Source: Methylomonas subterranea (GTDB lineage: Bacteria; Pseudomonadota; Gammaproteobacteria; Methylococcales; Methylomonadaceae). From it: DNA of 64,000 nucleotides. The notes under the pieces are model-generated. The model was not told where the DNA came from, made no database searches, and saw nothing but the letters and a program-made list of their open reading frames with translations. Of the stretch, positions 63,226-64,000 are shown in pieces (the first letter of the stretch is position 1; each line of letters begins with the position of its first letter). The DNA is taken from contig NZ_JANIBJ010000010.1 of NCBI RefSeq assembly GCF_024505185.1, positions 59,081-123,080 of the forward strand. The letters run 5' to 3'. The translations under genes and the position numbers were made by a program.

Positions 63226-64000
63226 TTATCGTCCCTGGAGTTGGCGTAGTGCATTTCCCAATATGGACGGTGTTGGAGTCCCGCCCAAATTCTTGAATGG
63301 GCCAATTCCCTGTAAAACACTGCCTGAGCAAGTGGAGCACAACCCTACTGAGCATCCACCTTGAGAGATATTCTCCAGAATTCGTTTCTCTTCTGCCGGG
63401 GTCGTATTGAAAGGATATAGTTGGACATCAGGGCCGTCTTCAAGCTGGAAATGGATATAGCCCAGAAGATTTGCATCTTCTCCAGTAAGTGTGTCGCCAC
63501 TTCCTTTTAACTCTGCCTGATAGCTACCACCAGGATCAAACAAAGTTTGATCTCCATTTCTTTCAACGTACACTCCTGCATGAGTACCAATAATTGGAGT
63601 GTTGTTATTGACAATGACCACGGTCAAAAGCCCAAGTGGATCAGTGTAACGAATTGGGTTATTTAAAGCATAGGTGTAAGTATTAATGCCGCCACTCAAC
63701 CCAATCGGATCGCTTTGAAGATAGCGCCCGATAGCCGGATCGTAATACCGCGCCATATTGTAATGTAAGCCGGTTTCCTGGTCGTAGTATTGGCCGGGGA
63801 AGCGCAGGTTTTGGGTGATGGCTGGGTTAACCGGCGTGGCTTTGCCGAACGGGTCGAGTTGGGCGTTCCAGCTGATTTGTCCTAAATGGTTGCTGGTTTT
63901 GATCGGTGTGCCAATCGGGTTGTTGTGGTAATACACGACATTCCAGTTGGCGACGTCGCCGTAATAGTCGTAGTCCCGATAATCAACCCGAGCCAAGGGC
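63226..64000 (-). CDS. Rhs protein C-terminus with papain-like (NlpC/P60-type) toxin domain, cut by window edge
   Basis: The frame is open to the window end, so the Rhs shell probably continues outside. Seen: [60 protein letters not shown] and the boundary RYTDPLGLLT. The C-terminal domain has IIGTHAGVYVERNGDQTLFD (His) and later GCSVGLCSTCSGSVLQGIGP (Cys cluster), compatible with a circularly permuted papain-like peptidase or amidase. The overall order is Rhs-tip then a membrane immunity gene. Confidence 0.75.
   Translation of the reverse strand, partial: PLARVDYRDYDYYGDVANWNVVYYHNNPIGTPIKTSNHLGQISWNAQLDPFGKATPVNPAITQNLRFPGQYYDQETGLHYNMARYYDPAIGRYLQSDPIGLSGGINTYTYALNNPIRYTDPLGLLTVVIVNNNTPIIGTHAGVYVERNGDQTLFDPGGSYQAELKGSGDTLTGEDANLLGYIHFQLEDGPDVQLYPFNTTPAEEKRILENISQGGCSVGLCSTCSGSVLQGIGPFKNLGGTPTPSILGNALRQLQGR

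Noticed and set aside
1..64000. CRISPR arrays, rRNA and tRNA genes
   Set aside because: No regularly spaced direct repeats and no rRNA or tRNA-like cloverleaf sequences were recognised by eye; a covariance scan could still find a tRNA.

Overview
The window looks like a chromosomal segment of a gammaproteobacterium, most likely a type I methanotroph of the Methylococcales (Methylomonas-like). This is inferred from gene order (hslV-hslU-DUF971-ubiE-ubiJ-ubiB), protein types (type II secretion, SlyX, a PEP-CTERM protein, HoxX, GH57 glycogen enzymes, bacteriohemerythrins) and base composition. No rRNA or tRNA gene was seen, so the placement stays an inference.

Layout. 1-4.7 kb: minus-strand type II secretion operon gspC-D-E-F, with gspF cut by the window edge. 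5-8.8 kb: rimI, a family-4 uracil-DNA glycosylase and leuA, the last preceded by a promoter and a 32-residue leucine-rich leader peptide. 8.8-11.6 kb: an accessory patch with transposase relics, palindromic repeats, a low-GC zinc-ribbon ORF and a REP-associated transposase (RAYT) unit. 11.7-17.7 kb: ubiquinone and proteostasis block, with a Uma2-family nuclease-like gene spliced between ubiJ and ubiE. 17.8-25 kb: two exported proteins, then a three-gene overlapping operon for a TonB receptor, a solute-binding protein and a GGDEF/EAL enzyme. 25-34.4 kb: guaD, metAS, a P-loop ATPase, slyX, a D-Ala-D-Ala carboxypeptidase, a second TonB receptor and a two-component system. 34.6-43.8 kb: a nickel/hydrogenase-flavoured locus: nikR divergent from a six-gene operon ending in a HupE/UreJ permease, then a GlxA-type regulator, a HoxX-hemerythrin fusion, a 50-residue membrane ORF and a DUF4405-cytochrome c fusion. 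44-48 kb: a 1156-residue protein, probably PPi-type PEP carboxykinase, and a bacteriohemerythrin. 48-49.8 kb: a second RAYT copy, an integron attC-like site, a broken methyltransferase and an outer-membrane protein relic. 49.8-59 kb: modE, a PLD-family enzyme, a CBM21-CBM21-endonuclease/phosphatase fusion, GH57 branching enzyme, a DUF4912 protein and glgX. 59-64 kb: a minus-strand array of Rhs C-terminal toxin/immunity cassettes broken up by identical 117-bp MITEs and RAYT stumps.

How the genes fit together. The nikR-HupE-HoxX block suggests nickel supply and [NiFe]-hydrogenase maturation in an oxygen-exposed cell. The glycogen block places two phosphoesterase-fold proteins, one with two starch-binding domains, beside the branching and debranching enzymes, which suggests unrecognised phosphate chemistry on glycogen. 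The Rhs array is a reservoir of three different toxins, each followed by its own candidate immunity gene. The most novel-looking items are the NikR-associated operon, the HoxX-hemerythrin fusion, the CBM21-EEP protein with its PLD neighbour, and the MITE-riddled Rhs cassette array.
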